Positions 8,965 through 16,533 of a DNA stretch of 64,000 nucleotides are shown piece after piece. The notes beneath the pieces are model-generated. The model saw only the letters and a program-made list of their open reading frames with translations, had not been told where the DNA came from and searched no databases. Source of the DNA: Microtetraspora glauca (GTDB lineage: Bacteria > Actinomycetota > Actinomycetes > Streptosporangiales > Streptosporangiaceae). Where the stretch lies: contig BBYL01000026.1 of NCBI GenBank assembly GCA_001570385.1, positions 1-64,000 of the forward strand, in the 5' to 3' direction. The number at the start of each line of letters is the position of its first letter. Position 1 is the first letter of the stretch. A program made the translations under genes and the position numbers.

Positions 8965-9509
8965 GCCTCCACCGGGACGCGCACGCCGTACTCACCGGGT
9001 GGACGGCGCCGACCGCGGACGAGGAGCTGCTCAGGAAGGAGTTCCTGGAGCACCTCGACACGTACGAGGACGCCATGTGGCGCGGCTGCGCGGCCGGCCA
9101 CCTGACGGCGACCACCGCGGTGATCTCGCACGACGGCGCCCGGGTGCTGCTCACCCTGCATCCGAAAGCCGGGATGTGGCTGCCCATGGGCGGCCACTGC
9201 GAGGTCACGGACGGTTCGCTCGCCGAGGTCGCTCTCAGGGAGGCGACCGAGGAGTCCGGCATCACGGGCCTCACGCTGCTGCCCGGGCCGCTGGCCCTGG
9301 ACCGGCACCAGGTCTGGTGCCATCCGCCGCACAGCTGGCACCTCGACGTCGAGTACGGCGCGGTCGCCCCGCCCGGGGCCGAGGCGGTGATCAGCGACGA
9401 GTCGCTCGACCTGCGCTGGTTCCCGATCGAGCAGATCCCCGAGCCGAGCGACGAGGCGACCCGGCGGCTCGCCGCCCGCGCCCGGTCTGCACAGGATCCG
9501 CACATCTGA
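8961..9509 (+). CDS. NUDIX hydrolase
   Basis: 182 aa. The GTG at 8961 overlaps the stop of the Zincin_2 gene by 4 nt. The Nudix box is complete: GGHCEVTDGSLAEVALREAT followed by EESGI (pattern GX5EX7REUXEEXGU). This places it among hydrolases of nucleoside diphosphates linked to another group; the substrate is unknown. An N-terminal extension of about 50 aa precedes the fold, as in many actinobacterial relatives. It is not a close match to the NUDIX protein at 59.1 kb or to nudC at 20.2 kb. Confidence 0.9.
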   Translation: MSLHRDAHAVLTGWTAPTADEELLRKEFLEHLDTYEDAMWRGCAAGHLTATTAVISHDGARVLLTLHPKAGMWLPMGGHCEVTDGSLAEVALREATEESGITGLTLLPGPLALDRHQVWCHPPHSWHLDVEYGAVAPPGAEAVISDESLDLRWFPIEQIPEPSDEATRRLAARARSAQDPHI

Positions 9510-9549
9510 CTTACGCGGCCTTGCGGTTCCAGTCGCTAGGGTCGGCGAC

Positions 9550-10527
9550 ATGACTCAGGTCGACGTGGGCGGCGTCATCACGACTCCCCGGCGCCGCCGG
9601 CGGCTGCCGAGGCCGCTGGCCTGGATCGCCGTGGTGCCGTGCGCGGTATGGGCGCTGGTCCGGCTGGCCGGCGTCGACGGCCCCGTCCTCACCGAGCTGA
9701 TCACGGCCACGCCGTATGTGGCGCTGTTCTCGCTGTTCGCGGCCCTTCTGGCGCTGGGGTCGCGCGGCCGGGCCGTCGTCGCCGTCGCGGCGGCGTCGTC
9801 CACCCTGCTGGCGTTCATGGTGCTGCCCCGCGCGTTCGGCGACACCCCGGCGGCGACCGGCCCGTCCCTGCGGATCCTCACGATCAACCTGTTCTTCGGG
9901 CGCGGCGACGCCCGTACGGTGATCGACCTGGTCCGCCGGTTGCGGCCGGACATCCTCAACACGCAGGAACTGGATCCGCGGGCGGTCGAGGCCCTGGACG
10001 CGGCCGGGCTGGGCACGCTCATGCCGTACAGCCACCTGCAGCAGGAGTACAGCGCGTCGGGCAGCGGCATCTACTCGCGCTATCCGCTGACGAAACTGCC
10101 CGACTTCGCTCCGTCGGACGGGCACCACATGCCGTACGTCCGGTTCTCCCTGCCCGGCGGGCAGACCGTCGAACTCGTCGACGTGCACACCATGGCGCCT
10201 CTCGGGCCGGATGTCGCCACCTGGAAGGAGGCGTTGCGTTCGTTGCCCCCGGCCGTCCCGGGAACGGTCCGCGTCCTCGCCGGCGACTTCAACGCGAGCC
10301 TCGACCACGCGGCCCTGCGCGAGGTGCTCGGCCGGGGGTACCTGGACGCGGCCGACGCCACGGGGACCGGGCTGCGCACGACCTGGCCCGCGAACCGGCG
10401 CCTTCCTCCGCTGATCACCATCGACCACGTGCTCGTGGACGAACGGGCGTCGGCGGTCGGCGTCAGCGTCCACGACGTGCCGGGCACCGACCACCGCGCG
10501 CTGTTCGCCGAGTTGCGGCTGCCCTGA
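9550..10527 (+). CDS. Endonuclease/exonuclease/phosphatase-fold membrane protein
   Basis: 325 aa. Three membrane segments lie in the first 100 residues, then an EEP domain (from about residue 105, RILTINLFFGRGDARTV). Metal and catalytic motifs are visible: LNTQELDPRA, AGDFNASLDH, ITIDHVLVDE and the terminal GTDHRALFAEL. The catalytic domain is probably outside the membrane. Substrate could be a phospholipid, sugar phosphate or nucleic acid; the sequence does not decide. A -10-like TAGGGT at 9537-9542 lies 7 nt before the ATG, with no ribosome site, so a leaderless message is possible. Confidence 0.85.
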   Translation: MTQVDVGGVITTPRRRRRLPRPLAWIAVVPCAVWALVRLAGVDGPVLTELITATPYVALFSLFAALLALGSRGRAVVAVAAASSTLLAFMVLPRAFGDTPAATGPSLRILTINLFFGRGDARTVIDLVRRLRPDILNTQELDPRAVEALDAAGLGTLMPYSHLQQEYSASGSGIYSRYPLTKLPDFAPSDGHHMPYVRFSLPGGQTVELVDVHTMAPLGPDVATWKEALRSLPPAVPGTVRVLAGDFNASLDHAALREVLGRGYLDAADATGTGLRTTWPANRRLPPLITIDHVLVDERASAVGVSVHDVPGTDHRALFAELRLP

Positions 10528-10552
10528 CCGGCGAGGGCCGCCGGGAGGAGCG

Positions 10553-11131
10553 CTAGCCGAGGAGCGCCCGGGTGTTGTCCCAGCCTTCGAGGCCGGGGTC
10601 GAGCCGCGCCACGTCGACCGGCTTCCTGAGCCGGTGCCAGCCGGGGCCGGTGGCGACCATGCGAGGGCCGGGCGCCTGGCGGCGGAGCCGTCCGACCAGG
10701 TCGGGGTCGTCGAAGTCGGGGTCCGCCCAGGTCGGCAGCGGCAGCCGCGCCGCGACGGCGACGGCTCCCCCGCCTTCCGCGGGGCAGACCGCCATCTCGG
10801 CCCGGCCCAGCGCGCGGAAGAGCTTGCCGATCAGCAGGGGCGGCAGGTCCGGGGCGTCGGCGCTGACCACGACCCCCTCGGTGCCGTACGACAGGGCGGC
10901 GAACGCCTCGGCGGGCGAGCCGATGGACAGGACCGGCGTGCCCGGCCAGGCGATCTCGTCCAGTCCGGGCACTCCGGCGGACAGGATGACCGGCTCGACC
11001 AGTTCGAGACCGGCGACCATCTCGTAGGTGTCCTCGGCGACGGCCATGAGGAACTCGGCCGGATCGACTCCGGGAGGCGCCCCGTCGGCCATGCCGGGGG
11101 TGACGAGGACGGCCGCGACGCGGGTCAACAC
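10553..11131 (-). CDS. DUF2064-like nucleotidyltransferase-fold protein
   Basis: 192 aa from the GTG at 11131. It has the layout of CofC/MobA-like glycosyltransferase-A folds: an N-terminal AAVLVTPGM strand, VVVSADAPDLPPLLIGKLF (the D-x-P-x-L metal-binding motif) and CPAEGGGAVAVAARLPLP. This is closest to DUF2064 proteins, whose role is unknown; no substrate can be given. Its start overlaps the stop of the upstream metallopeptidase gene, so the two are coupled on one mRNA. Confidence 0.65.
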   Translation of the reverse strand: MLTRVAAVLVTPGMADGAPPGVDPAEFLMAVAEDTYEMVAGLELVEPVILSAGVPGLDEIAWPGTPVLSIGSPAEAFAALSYGTEGVVVSADAPDLPPLLIGKLFRALGRAEMAVCPAEGGGAVAVAARLPLPTWADPDFDDPDLVGRLRRQAPGPRMVATGPGWHRLRKPVDVARLDPGLEGWDNTRALLG

Positions 11132-11640
11132 TCCTCCGCGGAACCGCTGGCCGCCATGGAGAAACCCTCCAGGAAGCCACGGGCGCGCTCCGCCTTGGGG
11201 TAGCGTTCGACCAGCGCCCAGAAGCGGGGACCGTGGCTCGGGACCAGCAGGTGGACCAGCTCGTGCATGATCACGTAGTCTACGACCCACGCGGGCATCC
11301 CCCGCAGGCGCGTCGACAACCTGATCGTGGCATGATCCGGTGTGCAGGATCCCCACCGGTGCTGCTGGTTCTCGACCCAGCGCACGCTGTTGGGCAGCGC
11401 TCTGCCGTCCAGATAGCGGGTGGACAGCTCCCTCGCGCGGTCGAGCAGATCGTCGTCGCTGAGGCGTCTTCGCTGCTCTTTCGCGGCGAGCCGGTCGAGC
11501 ATGCGGCGCACCCACTGCTCCTCGTCGGTCGTACTCAGACCGGCAGGAAGCAACACGATGGTCTTGTCACCATCGCGGTACGCGGAAACGGTTCGCCGCC
11601 GACGTGTGCTCCGACGAACCTCGACTGTCTCGGGGGGCAC
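11125..11640 (-). CDS. YgjP-like (M48/DUF45) zinc metallopeptidase
   Basis: 171 aa from the GTG at 11640, which gives the family-typical start PPETVEVRRSTRRRRTVSA. A TTG at 11703 would add 21 residues. The catalytic motif HELVH is present (VIMHELVHLLVPSHGPRFW), with the usual WGSC block upstream (HRWGSCTPDHATIRLS). Orthologs sit in this position in many actinobacteria; the physiological substrate is unknown. No ribosome site precedes the GTG. Confidence 0.88.
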   Translation of the reverse strand: MPPETVEVRRSTRRRRTVSAYRDGDKTIVLLPAGLSTTDEEQWVRRMLDRLAAKEQRRRLSDDDLLDRARELSTRYLDGRALPNSVRWVENQQHRWGSCTPDHATIRLSTRLRGMPAWVVDYVIMHELVHLLVPSHGPRFWALVERYPKAERARGFLEGFSMAASGSAEEC

Positions 11641-11767
11641 ATATGCAAGGTAGCCGACAACTGCCTGTTTCCACAGGGGGTCAATGACGTTCTCCCTGGT
11701 CAATCAGGCGAACACCGGCCGACCGTACGGGAAACGCGGACCCCGCGTTTCCCACCGGCCACAGAAG

Positions 11768-11776
11768 TTATCCACA
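11768..11776 (+). promoter_or_regulatory. Perfect DnaA-box sequence
   Basis: TTATCCACA matches the DnaA-box consensus exactly. It is a single box in the divergent intergenic region between the metallopeptidase and ThiF-like genes, with no cluster around it and no dnaA or dnaN nearby, so it is not an origin. A role in titration or regulation is possible but may be chance. Confidence 0.35.
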
Positions 11777-11821
11777 GGGCACAAACACGGCCTCACCTGG
11801 TGTGACTAATCTCACGCTGCT

Positions 11822-12886
11822 ATGAGACCTCGTCTGAAGACCGCCCTGCGCCGCGTGGAAAGAGACGGCCGCACCCTCCAGTTCGGCGTCCACCCGGCAC
11901 GCGCGACCGTCCTGACGGACCTGGAACCCGCCGTGCGCCGGCTCGTCGAGAGCCTCGACGGCACCCGCACGCTCGATGAGGCCGTGTCCGCGAGCGGCCT
12001 GGACGCCGGCGCCGCCCGCGAGGTGATCGCCCTGCTGGTACGGCACGGCCTGGTGGAGGACGCGTCCGCCCGGCCCGGCGAGCTCTCCGCGCTGTCCCGC
12101 GAGGAGCGCGAGCTGCTCCGTCCCGAGCGTGACCGGCTCTCCCTCACGTCCGCGGACGGCGGGCTCGCCGGGCTGCGGCGCAGGAGAGCGGCGCACGTCC
12201 GGGTGTACGGCGCGGGCAGGGTGGGCGCCCAGGTCGCCTCCCTGCTCGCCGCCTCCGGCGTCGGTCACCTCTGCGTCGTCGACGCCGGCACGGCCCGGCC
12301 CCAGGACGTGGCGCCCGGCGGGCTGGGGCGGCCGGAGGTGGGGACGAGTCGCGAGGAGGGCGCGGTCGAGGTCGCCCGGCGACTGGCCCCCGGCGTCAAC
12401 GCCTGGACCGGCAGGACCGCCTCACACCCCGCCGACGGTGCCCGCCGTCCCGACCTGGTGATCCTCGCCCCGGTCGAGCCGCTCGACTCTCTTCTGGTGC
12501 GCGAGTTGCACGATGCCGGCATCCCGCACCTGCTCGTCAGCGCGTACGAGGGGTGCGGATGTGTCGGGCCGCTGGTGATCCCCGGAGTCACTCCGTGCCT
12601 GCGTTGCCGCGATCTGTTCCGGCGTGACCGGGACCCCTCCTGGCCCACCGTCCAGGCCCGGATCGGCGGCTTCCCCGCGGGAGAGATCGCGTGCGACGCC
12701 GCCCTCTCCGCGCTGGTCGCCGCACAGGCCGCGGGGCAGGCGCTCGCCTGGCTCGAAGGCGCGGCTGTGAGCAACGACACACTGGAGATAACACCCGACT
12801 GGGACTGGCGGCGGCGCGCCTACGACCGCCATCCGAGATGTCGTTGTAGTCGAAACCGTCGGAATTCGCTAACAATGGTCGCGTGA
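11822..12886 (+). CDS. ThiF/E1-family adenylyltransferase-like protein
   Basis: 354 aa. An N-terminal winged-helix-like segment (residues 1-85) precedes a Rossmann fold with HVRVYGAGRVGAQVASLLAA and VVDAGTARPQDVAPGG. CLRCRDLFRR and the C-terminal HPRCRC supply cysteines that could bind zinc, as in E1-like enzymes. The canonical adenylation Arg/Asp residues are not obvious, so activity is uncertain. A -10-like TAATCT lies just upstream of the ATG. The stop overlaps the ABC1 kinase start by 4 nt (GTGA), and this pairing is common in actinobacteria. Confidence 0.75.
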   Translation: MRPRLKTALRRVERDGRTLQFGVHPARATVLTDLEPAVRRLVESLDGTRTLDEAVSASGLDAGAAREVIALLVRHGLVEDASARPGELSALSREERELLRPERDRLSLTSADGGLAGLRRRRAAHVRVYGAGRVGAQVASLLAASGVGHLCVVDAGTARPQDVAPGGLGRPEVGTSREEGAVEVARRLAPGVNAWTGRTASHPADGARRPDLVILAPVEPLDSLLVRELHDAGIPHLLVSAYEGCGCVGPLVIPGVTPCLRCRDLFRRDRDPSWPTVQARIGGFPAGEIACDAALSALVAAQAAGQALAWLEGAAVSNDTLEITPDWDWRRRAYDRHPRCRCSRNRRNSLTMVA

Positions 12887-14223
12887 GTGACCTTCCGCGA
12901 CGTGCAGTGACGCGCTCGGCGAAGCTGGCCGCCCTTCCCCTGGGGTTCGCCGGCCGGACCGCACTCGGCCTGGGGAAAAGGATCGGCGGCAAGTCCGCCG
13001 AGATCGTCGCCCAGGAGATCCAGCAGCGTACGGCAGAGCAAATCTTCAAGGTGCTCGGCGAGCTCAAGGGCGGCGCGATGAAGTTCGGCCAGGCGCTGTC
13101 CATCTTCGAGGCGGCCCTGCCCACGGAGATCGCCGGGCCGTACCGCGCGACGCTGACGAGGCTGCAGGACGCCGCTCCCGCGCTGCCCGCTCCGGTCGTC
13201 CACAAGGTCCTGGCGGAGCAGCTGGGCGACGACTGGCGGGAGAACTTCCTGGAGTTCGACGACGCGCCGACCGCGGCGGCCTCAATCGGTCAGGTCCACA
13301 GGGCGGTGTGGCACGACGGCCGTCCCGTGGCGGTGAAGATCCAGTACCCCGGCGCGGGCAAGGCGCTGCTGTCCGATTTCAACCAGCTGGCGCGGCTCGG
13401 GAAGCTCTTCGGGGCGCTGCTGCCCGGCCTGGACGTGAAGTCCGTGCTGAGCGAGCTGAGGGAGCGGGTGGCCGAGGAGCTCGACTACCTCAGCGAGGCC
13501 GAGGCGCAGCACGCGTTCGCCCAGGAGTTCCGCGACGATCCCGACTTCTTCGTACCGGACGTGATCGCCGCGAACGAGCAGATCCTGATCACGGAGTGGA
13601 TGTCCGGCAGCGCGCTGTCCCGGATCATCACCGACGGCACCACCGAGGAGCGCGACCTCGCCGGGCTGCTGCTGGTCCGCTTCCTCTTCTGCTCTCCCGC
13701 GCGGGTCGGCATGTTGCACGCCGATCCGCACCCCGGCAACTTCCGGATGATGGAGGACGGGCGCCTGGGGGTGCTCGACTTCGGTGCCGTCAACCGGCTT
13801 CCTGACGGCTATCCCCGGATGTTCGGCACGCTGACCCGGATCTTCAACCAGGGCGACATGGAGGCGGTGGTCCAGGGGCTGCGCGACGAGGGGTTCATCC
13901 GGCCGCACATCGACGTCGACGTGGACGCTCTGCGGGCGTTCCTCGCCCCCTACGTCGAACCCACCCGGGTGGAGGAGTTCACCTTCAGCCGCGAATGGCT
14001 CCAGCGACAGGCGGCGGCCGTGGCCGACCTGCGGCCGGGCAACGTGGTGCGCCAGCTCAACCTTCCCCCGTCGTATGTGCTGATCCACCGTGTGCACGCG
14101 GCCGGTGTGGGCGTGTTGTGCCAGCTCGGCACGACCGCCAGGTTCCGCGACGAGGTGATCACCTGGGTCCCGGGCTTCTCCGACGAGGAGCCGGAGGAGG
14201 ACACCGCCCTCACCGCCGTCTGA
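12883..14223 (+). CDS. ABC1/AarF/UbiB-family atypical kinase
   Basis: 446 aa from the GTG at 12883. The ABC1 hallmarks are present: KGGAMKFGQALS (the KxGQ motif), the Ala-rich loop in AAASIGQVHRA, VAVKIQYPG with the catalytic Lys, ADPHPGNF (catalytic loop) and VLDFGAVN (the DFG metal motif). These proteins act in quinone or lipid metabolism in other organisms; the client here is unknown. It corresponds by context to Rv3197, immediately before whiB7. It is translationally coupled to the ThiF-like gene. Confidence 0.9.
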   Translation: MSDLPRRAVTRSAKLAALPLGFAGRTALGLGKRIGGKSAEIVAQEIQQRTAEQIFKVLGELKGGAMKFGQALSIFEAALPTEIAGPYRATLTRLQDAAPALPAPVVHKVLAEQLGDDWRENFLEFDDAPTAAASIGQVHRAVWHDGRPVAVKIQYPGAGKALLSDFNQLARLGKLFGALLPGLDVKSVLSELRERVAEELDYLSEAEAQHAFAQEFRDDPDFFVPDVIAANEQILITEWMSGSALSRIITDGTTEERDLAGLLLVRFLFCSPARVGMLHADPHPGNFRMMEDGRLGVLDFGAVNRLPDGYPRMFGTLTRIFNQGDMEAVVQGLRDEGFIRPHIDVDVDALRAFLAPYVEPTRVEEFTFSREWLQRQAAAVADLRPGNVVRQLNLPPSYVLIHRVHAAGVGVLCQLGTTARFRDEVITWVPGFSDEEPEEDTALTAV

Positions 14224-14234
14224 CCTGGCGGGGT

Positions 14235-14309
14235 CTCCGGTCCCAGCCCGCCCTCCGGGAGGCCCTGACGCGCTCCGGTGCCAGCCCGCCCTCCGGAGGC
14301 CCTGGCGCG
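14235..14309. repeat. Two tandem copies of a 37-38 bp repeat
   Basis: Copies at 14235-14272 and 14273-14309 share ctccggt(c/g)ccagcccgcc and the following ctccgg/ggccctg(a/g)cgcg, with two mismatches and one single-base indel. They lie directly after the ABC1 gene in non-coding DNA. Confidence 0.7.
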
Positions 14310-14374
14310 GTCCGGTCCGGTCCCGGCGCAAGATCTTCTGTCGCTTGACCTGGCCGGGCGCCGTACGGACGACG

Positions 14375-14405
14375 AAGGCCCGGGCCGACGAACGGCCCGG
14401 GCCTC
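14375..14405. terminator. Bidirectional intrinsic terminator
   Basis: GGCCCGGGCC 14377-14386, loop of 7, GGCCCGGGCC 14394-14403, flanked by AA and TC. It sits between the convergent ABC1 kinase gene (plus) and the whiB7-downstream gene (minus) and can serve both. Confidence 0.7.
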
Positions 14406-14479
14406 GGTCATGTTCCGCCGTGCGCCGGGCGGCCGTCTCGGCCGCCCTTCGGTGACGCGGGCTCCCAGAGGTGGAGCGG

Positions 14480-14662
14480 TCAGGCGCGCGCGAGCGCCGC
14501 GAGCAGACGCCGGGAGGCGCGCTCGGCCTTGCGGCGCGCCCTCCGTACGTCCTGGATCCGACTGGCCAGTCGCTGCTCGGCGGCCTCCTGGTGGAGGCCG
14601 CGTATTCGCTCGTCGACCAGTTCTTGATGCATATACATGGCGGCGGTGGGGTTGATGCTCAT
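14480..14662 (-). CDS. Small helical protein downstream of whiB7
   Basis: 60 aa from the ATG at 14662, with an AGAGGAGAAG ribosome site. The sequence is predicted helical and strongly basic at the C-terminus (RRARRKAERASRRLLAALA). It begins 44 nt after the whiB7 stop on the same strand, with no terminator between, so it is probably co-transcribed and induced with whiB7. No family is recognised; nucleic-acid or ribosome binding is a guess from charge alone. Confidence 0.7.
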   Translation of the reverse strand: MSINPTAAMYMHQELVDERIRGLHQEAAEQRLASRIQDVRRARRKAERASRRLLAALARA

Positions 14663-14706
14663 CGGTTCTTCTCCTCTTTCAGGGGTAGTGCTGCGTGCGG
14701 TGGTGT

Positions 14707-14970
14707 TCAGGCTGCGACCGGAGTCTTGCGGGGGCGCCCGCGCGGCCGCTTCCGGGGGACGATGGCCCCCCGCAGGATGAGTTCGCCACCCCAGACGCCC
14801 CACGGCTCCTCGCGCTCCAGCGCGCGGGCCAGGCAGGCCTTCTGGATCGGGCAGCCTCCGCAGAGCGCCTTGGCGAACTCCACGTCCTCCGGAGACTCGG
14901 CGAACCACAGGTCGGGCTCGGTACGACAGGGGATTTCGGCTTCGATCAGGTCCATGACCGGGGCCGCCAT
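14707..14970 (-). CDS. whiB7: WhiB7 antibiotic-response transcription factor
   Basis: 87 aa from the ATG at 14970 (AGAGGTGACGCAG upstream). Four cysteines for the [4Fe-4S] cluster are at 15, 37, 40 and 46 (ALCGGCPIQKAC). The family turn EPWGVWGGE is at 55-63. The C-terminal AT-hook RPRGRPRK distinguishes WhiB7 from other Wbl proteins. WhiB7 binds the primary sigma factor and turns on intrinsic resistance genes when ribosomes are inhibited. Position after the ABC1 kinase gene and before uvrD2 is conserved with mycobacteria. It is preceded by a long leader with a promoter, leader ORF and attenuator described separately. Confidence 0.95.
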   Translation of the reverse strand: MAAPVMDLIEAEIPCRTEPDLWFAESPEDVEFAKALCGGCPIQKACLARALEREEPWGVWGGELILRGAIVPRKRPRGRPRKTPVAA

Positions 14971-15036
14971 CTGCGTCACCTCTTTGATTGGTTTCTTGGG
15001 CTGGTTTGTCCTCTGTGGTGGGCGGAACCTGGCGGG

Positions 15037-15078
15037 CAAAACAAGAAGGCCGCGGATCCTGTGTGCGGATCCGCGGCC
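15037..15078 (-). terminator. whiB7 leader attenuator (intrinsic terminator)
   Basis: On the minus strand GGCCGCGGATCC (15078..15067), 7-nt loop, GGATCCGCGGCC (15059..15048), then a T-rich TTCTTGTTTT run. It is a perfect 12-bp stem about 70 nt before the whiB7 start and must be read through to express the gene. Attenuation of whiB7/wblC in this way is known in actinobacteria. Confidence 0.9.
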
Positions 15079-15089
15079 TGAAGAGGAAG

Positions 15090-15110
15090 ACCAGTCAGGT
15101 TGTGACTGGT
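15090..15110 (-). promoter_or_regulatory. Leader hairpin overlapping the uORF stop
   Basis: ACCAGTCA and TGACTGGT form an 8-bp stem with a 5-nt loop, immediately upstream of the attenuator. The stop codon of the leader ORF (15097..15095) lies in its 3' arm, so a ribosome at the stop would melt it. It is a good candidate for the element that senses translation. Confidence 0.6.
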
Positions 15111-15370
15111 TCTCTCCAGGCGTAACGCGAACCGCGCACTCCACCATTGGCGGTGTGGCTGGTCTGCTGAGCGCCCATCGGCCGCTCCGTGATGGACGGA
15201 CGGTAGGCGGGGATGCCACGGCGCACGTCGGCGAGAACGCCGAAGGCAGCCGAACCGGGCAGAGCCTCGGCACGAGCGGCCTTGCCGCGCATCAGTGCGA
15301 CTGGCGCGACATCGGCGGCCGGGCGTGCGGAAGCGAGCCACGGGGTGGCAAACATGATCGTGCTCTCCAC
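15095..15370 (-). CDS. Leader ORF (uORF) of whiB7
   Basis: GTG at 15370 with a GGAGGTGA ribosome site (15383..15376), giving 91 aa. An internal ATG at 15355 would give MFATPWLASARP. The reading frame ends in EPVTT-stop inside the leader hairpin and about 17 nt before the attenuator stem. Known whiB7/wblC leaders carry an uORF whose slowed translation under antibiotics lets RNA polymerase pass the attenuator. The position here fits that exactly. Protein-like composition (ALMRGKAARAEALPGSAAF) suggests that the peptide itself may be conserved. The function of the peptide is unknown. Confidence 0.65.
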   Translation of the reverse strand: MESTIMFATPWLASARPAADVAPVALMRGKAARAEALPGSAAFGVLADVRRGIPAYRPSITERPMGAQQTSHTANGGVRGSRYAWREPVTT

Positions 15371-15428
15371 AGGACTCACCTCCATTTGAATGCGATGGTC
15401 GGGCTGGGCCGCCCGACCGACTTTCATG

Positions 15429-15467
15429 ACCCTAAATGCGAAACCGGGAACCCGGCAACCTATTTTC
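15429..15467 (-). promoter_or_regulatory. WhiB7-type autoregulated promoter
   Basis: Minus strand: AT-rich GAAAATA (15467..15461), then -35 TTGCCG (15458..15453), 18-nt spacer, -10 TAGGGT (15434..15429). An AT-rich element just upstream of -35 is the known signature of WhiB7-dependent promoters, contacted by the AT-hook. The predicted start near 15422 leaves a leader of about 450 nt. Confidence 0.7.
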
Positions 15468-15653
15468 TACCTGCGATTTTCACGGTTTCGCGACACTGGC
15501 CGTCAGGCTAGCACCGACCTCGTACGCGGCCCGGGACCGCCCCTCGGGTCGGCGTGGCCGGGCGCGGTTTTCGGCCCGGCATGCGGCCGCTCCGGCGCTC
15601 GTCCGGATGCCTCCGGAGCCCTGGCACAGGACGCGCACGGGACGGGAGGGGCA

Positions 15654-16520
15654 CTAACTGACGCGGATGAGGCACTCCTGGACCACCGACACCGCGAGCT
15701 GCCCTGACGACGTGTACATCTCTCCGCGGGCGAGACCGCGCGCGCCACCGGACCAGGGCGACTCCTGGGCGTACAGCAGCCAGTCGTCGGCGCGGAACGG
15801 CCGGTGGAACCACATGGCATGGTCCAAGGAGGCGCCGCTGACATTCGTCGCCCCCCACGCCATGCCGTGCGCGAGCAGGACGGTGTCGACGAGGGTGAAG
15901 TCGGAGGCGTAGGCGGCCAGCACCACGTGCAGCAGCGGGTCGTCGGGAAGCTCCGCGTCGTACCGGAACCAGGCGTTGTTCTCCGTGCTGACCAGGCTGG
16001 GGTCACGCTGCGCCTCCCACGGGAGGGCGCTGACATAGCGGAAGTCGACCGGCCGCGGCTTGGCGGCCCACTCGCGCCAGAGCGTGTCGTCGCCGAAAGC
16101 GGCGAGCATCCGGCTCTGGAACGTCGGCAGGCTTTCGGGGGCGGGCACATCGGGCATCGGCCGCGCCTGGTGCGCGACGCCGGGCTCGTCGACGTGGAAC
16201 GAGGCCGACATGGTGAAGATCGCCTTGCCGTGCTGGATGGCGACGACCCGGCGCGTGGTGAAGGAGCGGCCGTCGCGCACGCGCTCGACGTTGTAGACGA
16301 TCGGGATCGCCGGGTCACCGGGCCGGATGAAGTACGCGTGCAGCGAGTGGACCATGCGGTCCGGCGGCACCGTACGGCCCGCGGCCACCAGCGCCTGCGC
16401 CGCGACCTGCCCGCCGAAGACACGCTGGATGCGCTCCTCGGGGCTGCGGCCCCGGAAGATGTCCAGCTCGATCTGCTCAAGATCGAGAAGGTCGAGGAGC
16501 TCCTTGAGGGCGGAGTTCAC
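15654..16520 (-). CDS. tesB: Acyl-CoA thioesterase II
   Basis: 288 aa from the GTG at 16520 (GGGAGG upstream). TesB hydrolyses acyl-CoA to free fatty acid and CoA. The double hot-dog fold is visible: RVFGGQVAAQALVAA in the first half (the conserved GG-x-x-AAQ), VHSLHAYFIRPGD, and in the second half the TNVSGASLDHAMWFHR helix with the catalytic Asp. Family length is normal. It lies 13 nt downstream of uvrD2 on the same strand, so probably on one mRNA with it. Confidence 0.92.
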   Translation of the reverse strand: MNSALKELLDLLDLEQIELDIFRGRSPEERIQRVFGGQVAAQALVAAGRTVPPDRMVHSLHAYFIRPGDPAIPIVYNVERVRDGRSFTTRRVVAIQHGKAIFTMSASFHVDEPGVAHQARPMPDVPAPESLPTFQSRMLAAFGDDTLWREWAAKPRPVDFRYVSALPWEAQRDPSLVSTENNAWFRYDAELPDDPLLHVVLAAYASDFTLVDTVLLAHGMAWGATNVSGASLDHAMWFHRPFRADDWLLYAQESPWSGGARGLARGEMYTSSGQLAVSVVQECLIRVS

Positions 16521-16533
16521 AGCGAACCTCCCA

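Noticed and set aside
11768-11776. Replication origin
   Set aside because: Only one DnaA box, no dnaA/dnaN neighbours and no AT-rich unwinding region.
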